A model generated the notes under the pieces. That model had not been told where the DNA came from and searched no databases. It saw nothing but the letters and a program-made list of their open reading frames with translations. 25,871 nt of DNA, taken from positions 1-25,871 of the forward strand of contig QCTA01000008.1 in NCBI GenBank assembly GCA_003211335.1, in the 5' to 3' direction. Positions within the stretch are counted from its first letter, which is position 1; the number at the start of each line of letters is the position of its first letter. Below, one piece after another: positions 23,988 to 25,871 of the stretch. This DNA is from Prochlorococcus sp. AG-670-O11. Its GTDB lineage: Bacteria; Cyanobacteriota; Cyanobacteriia; PCC-6307; Cyanobiaceae. The position numbers were made by a program, and so were the translations under genes.

Positions 23988-24878
23988 ATGAAAACAATTA
24001 ATTTTGAAGAGAAAACAAACCTCTCTAATTATACAACGATAAGAGTTGGTGGATTAGCAGAATATTTTTCAAAACCAAATAATACTGATGAATTCATTGA
24101 TTTAATAAAGTGGTCACATTTAAATAATCAAAAATGTCATATAATTGGAGCCGGCTCCAATTTACTAATAAATAATATTTTCTTAAAAGGCTTAACTATA
24201 TGCACAAAAAAAATGCGTTCTATCACAATTCAAGCACGCAAAGGAATTGTAGTAGCAGAGGCTGGTGTAATGCTTCCAACAATGTCAAATATGCTTGCAA
24301 AAAACGGATTGCAAGGCGGTGAGTGGGCTGTTGGAATACCAGGCACAGTTGGTGGCGCTATTTGTATGAACGCAGGCACAGGAAAATTGTCATTGGCCAA
24401 TAATCTATTATCAGTTCAGGTTATTGATACTAAAACTCTTAAAATTTTTGAAATTGAAAGAAAAGATATTAATTTTCAATATAGATTCAGTCCTTTTCAG
24501 CAAAATAACCTTTTAATTATAAGTGCAAAACTACTATTTGAACCGAAAGGAAATATTGAACAATTATTAGAAACTACAAAGGAAAATCTTAAAAAAAAGA
24601 CTGATACGCAGCCATACGACTTACCAAGCTTTGGAAGCGTTTTTAGAAATCCAACTAATACGTATGCAGGAAAATTAATTGAGGAATTAGGATTAAAAGG
24701 TTTTAAAATAGGCGACGCAGAAATATCAAATATGCATGCAAATTTTATAGTTAACAATTCTTCTGCGAATTCAAAAGACATTTTAGATTTAATAACAGTA
24801 ATTCAACAAAAAGTACTACAAAAGAAAGGGATTTTTCTTCAACCGGAAGTAAGAATGATCGGATTTGACTATCCTTAA
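23988..24878 (+). CDS. murB: UDP-N-acetylenolpyruvoylglucosamine reductase
   Basis: FAD/NADPH enzyme that reduces the MurA product to UDP-N-acetylmuramate. 296 residues from ATG 23988 (a TTG directly before it is less likely). Motifs: LSNYTTIRVGG, GAGSNLL (54-60), VGIPGTVGGAICMNAG, YRFSPF, catalytic Ser217 in SFGSVFRNP, AGKLIEELGLKG and C-terminal Glu in LQPEVRMIG. It acts between MurA and MurC; murC is just upstream, and a murA lies elsewhere in this window in the putative element. Confidence 0.95.
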   Translation: MKTINFEEKTNLSNYTTIRVGGLAEYFSKPNNTDEFIDLIKWSHLNNQKCHIIGAGSNLLINNIFLKGLTICTKKMRSITIQARKGIVVAEAGVMLPTMSNMLAKNGLQGGEWAVGIPGTVGGAICMNAGTGKLSLANNLLSVQVIDTKTLKIFEIERKDINFQYRFSPFQQNNLLIISAKLLFEPKGNIEQLLETTKENLKKKTDTQPYDLPSFGSVFRNPTNTYAGKLIEELGLKGFKIGDAEISNMHANFIVNNSSANSKDILDLITVIQQKVLQKKGIFLQPEVRMIGFDYP

Positions 24879-24899
24879 TTAAAGAAACTTTTTTATCAA

Positions 24900-25250
24900 A
24901 TGGCAGGTTTTGGACTTCCAAATTTTGGACAACTTACAGAAGCTTTTAAAAAAGCTAAAGAAATTCAACAAAATGCTCAGAAATTACAGGATGAACTTGA
25001 AAGTATGGAAATTGAAGGTAAAAGTGAAGATGAAATGATAAAAGTATGGATTAGCGGTAACCAACTTCCTCTAAGAGTTGAAGTAAATGAAAAAATTTCA
25101 ACTGCTAATAAAGAAGAAATAGAAAAAAATATATTAGAAGCTATTAAAAAGGCTCATGAGAGTTCAACTACAACTATGAAAGAGAGAATGAATGACTTAA
25201 CTGGTGGATTAAATCTTAATCTCCCTGGCTTAGATAACAATGATTCTTAG
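24900..25250 (+). CDS. YbaB/EbfC family nucleoid-associated protein
   Basis: A 116-residue DNA-binding dimer of the YbaB/EbfC family. N-terminal glycine- and phenylalanine-rich [19 protein letters not shown], a long helix ([20 protein letters not shown]), a central sheet region and a C-terminal helix ([18 protein letters not shown]). In most bacteria the gene sits beside dnaX or recR; here it is next to murB and rsgA. Its last 35 bases overlap the convergent rsgA. Confidence 0.9.
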   Translation: MAGFGLPNFGQLTEAFKKAKEIQQNAQKLQDELESMEIEGKSEDEMIKVWISGNQLPLRVEVNEKISTANKEEIEKNILEAIKKAHESSTTTMKERMNDLTGGLNLNLPGLDNNDS

Positions 25251-25871
25251 ATGATTCAATCATTTCTTTGTAAAAAGTATACCTCTCAAAATTTTTATTT
25301 AAATTGCAACCCTGATCATTTATATGCAAGCAATTACGGAACTTACACTTTATACCCTTAGTGACTACTTGTTTGTAAATTTCTAAATATAAATTAGGTA
25401 ATGCACGAATATCTATTTCAAGTGCTTGCATATTAAAACCTGGAGTATCAACAATATAACTTTTGCTTGATAAAGAAAATAGCTCTACATTTCTCGTCGT
25501 ATTTTTCCCACGTTTTATTTTGCTTGAGACGGCTGCAGTTGTATTATCAAGCCCTGGAATTATCATATTTAATAAAGTAGTTTTGCCGACACCAGACGGG
25601 CCCATAAATATAGAACATTTTTTTTTCTTCAAATCAATCATCAAATTTTTAAAATTATCTGGATTATTAAAATTTAAAGTAATAGCCTGATAGCCCCACT
25701 TCTGAAATTTATCAATTAAGGACAGTCTTTTTTCTTCTGTTATTAAATCACATTTGGTCAGCACCAATCCAACCTCTACTCCTAATTGCTCAGCAGATAT
25801 TAAAAACCTATTTACTTGAGATAAATTTAATTTTGGCTCTTCTACTGAACAAATTACATATATATTTGAGA
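25216..25871 (-). CDS. rsgA: Ribosome small subunit-dependent GTPase RsgA, N-terminus outside window
   Basis: Circularly permuted GTPase that aids 30S subunit maturation. The frame stays open to the right edge ([20 protein letters not shown]), so the OB-fold N-terminus is cut off. Visible motifs in permuted order: G4 TKCD, G1 [13 protein letters not shown]3 DTPGF, then the zinc motif [14 protein letters not shown]. The C-terminus (NHCYLSQGD) lies in the 35-bp convergent overlap with the YbaB gene and may have been shaped by it. Confidence 0.92.
   Translation of the reverse strand, partial: SNIYVICSVEEPKLNLSQVNRFLISAEQLGVEVGLVLTKCDLITEEKRLSLIDKFQKWGYQAITLNFNNPDNFKNLMIDLKKKKCSIFMGPSGVGKTTLLNMIIPGLDNTTAAVSSKIKRGKNTTRNVELFSLSSKSYIVDTPGFNMQALEIDIRALPNLYLEIYKQVVTKGIKCKFRNCLHINDQGCNLNKNFERYTFYKEMIESSKNHCYLSQGD

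Overview
The window is AT-rich chromosomal DNA from a marine picocyanobacterium, most likely a high-light-adapted Prochlorococcus. I infer this from base composition, compact spacing, frequent non-ATG starts, and a recognisable housekeeping block (guaA, cbiD, class-V aminotransferase, pdxA, accB-efp, lumenal cyclophilin, thiL, gap2, murC-murB-ybaB-rsgA). It was read by eye with no database search.

Layout. Positions 1-2850 hold accessory DNA: a partial unknown gene at the left edge and an OafA-type membrane acyltransferase flanked by a short imperfect direct repeat. Positions 2851-10007 look like an integrated element sitting at the 3' end of guaA. A second, slightly diverged copy of the guaA tail (GTIEWE-stop) marks the far end, and just inside both ends are paired 10-bp repeats (YACGTGAAAC, 11 bp apart). 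The element carries a sulfotransferase; a leftward operon of a ribbon-helix-helix (RHH) protein, a small membrane protein and two tandem paralogues; a rightward operon of a secreted protein, a MurA with a C-terminal membrane extension and a lipoprotein; a broken small gene; and a leftward mreB. No recombinase gene is visible. Positions 9993-25871 are ordinary core genome.

How the genes may work together. The murA-operon leader and the mreB promoter share a 41-bp element (32/41 identical by hand alignment) built from three 10-bp units near AAGTGTGTAW, followed by a matching ACTAT -10-like sequence. The exact 10-mer AAGTGTGTAT also overlaps the predicted start of transcription of the RHH gene. 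This suggests a local regulon in which the RHH protein controls its own operon, the murA operon and mreB, coupling peptidoglycan precursor synthesis to the actin-like cytoskeleton on a mobile segment. RHH protein plus actin homologue plus phased direct repeats also resembles a ParMRC partition layout, a more speculative reading.

In the core part, the SDR/epimerase gene upstream of pdxA is frameshifted at an A7 run. The lost reading frame continues to a stop overlapping the pdxA start. Other homopolymer-linked oddities (A10 in murA, A6 in the small broken gene) mean replication or sequencing slippage should be kept in mind.
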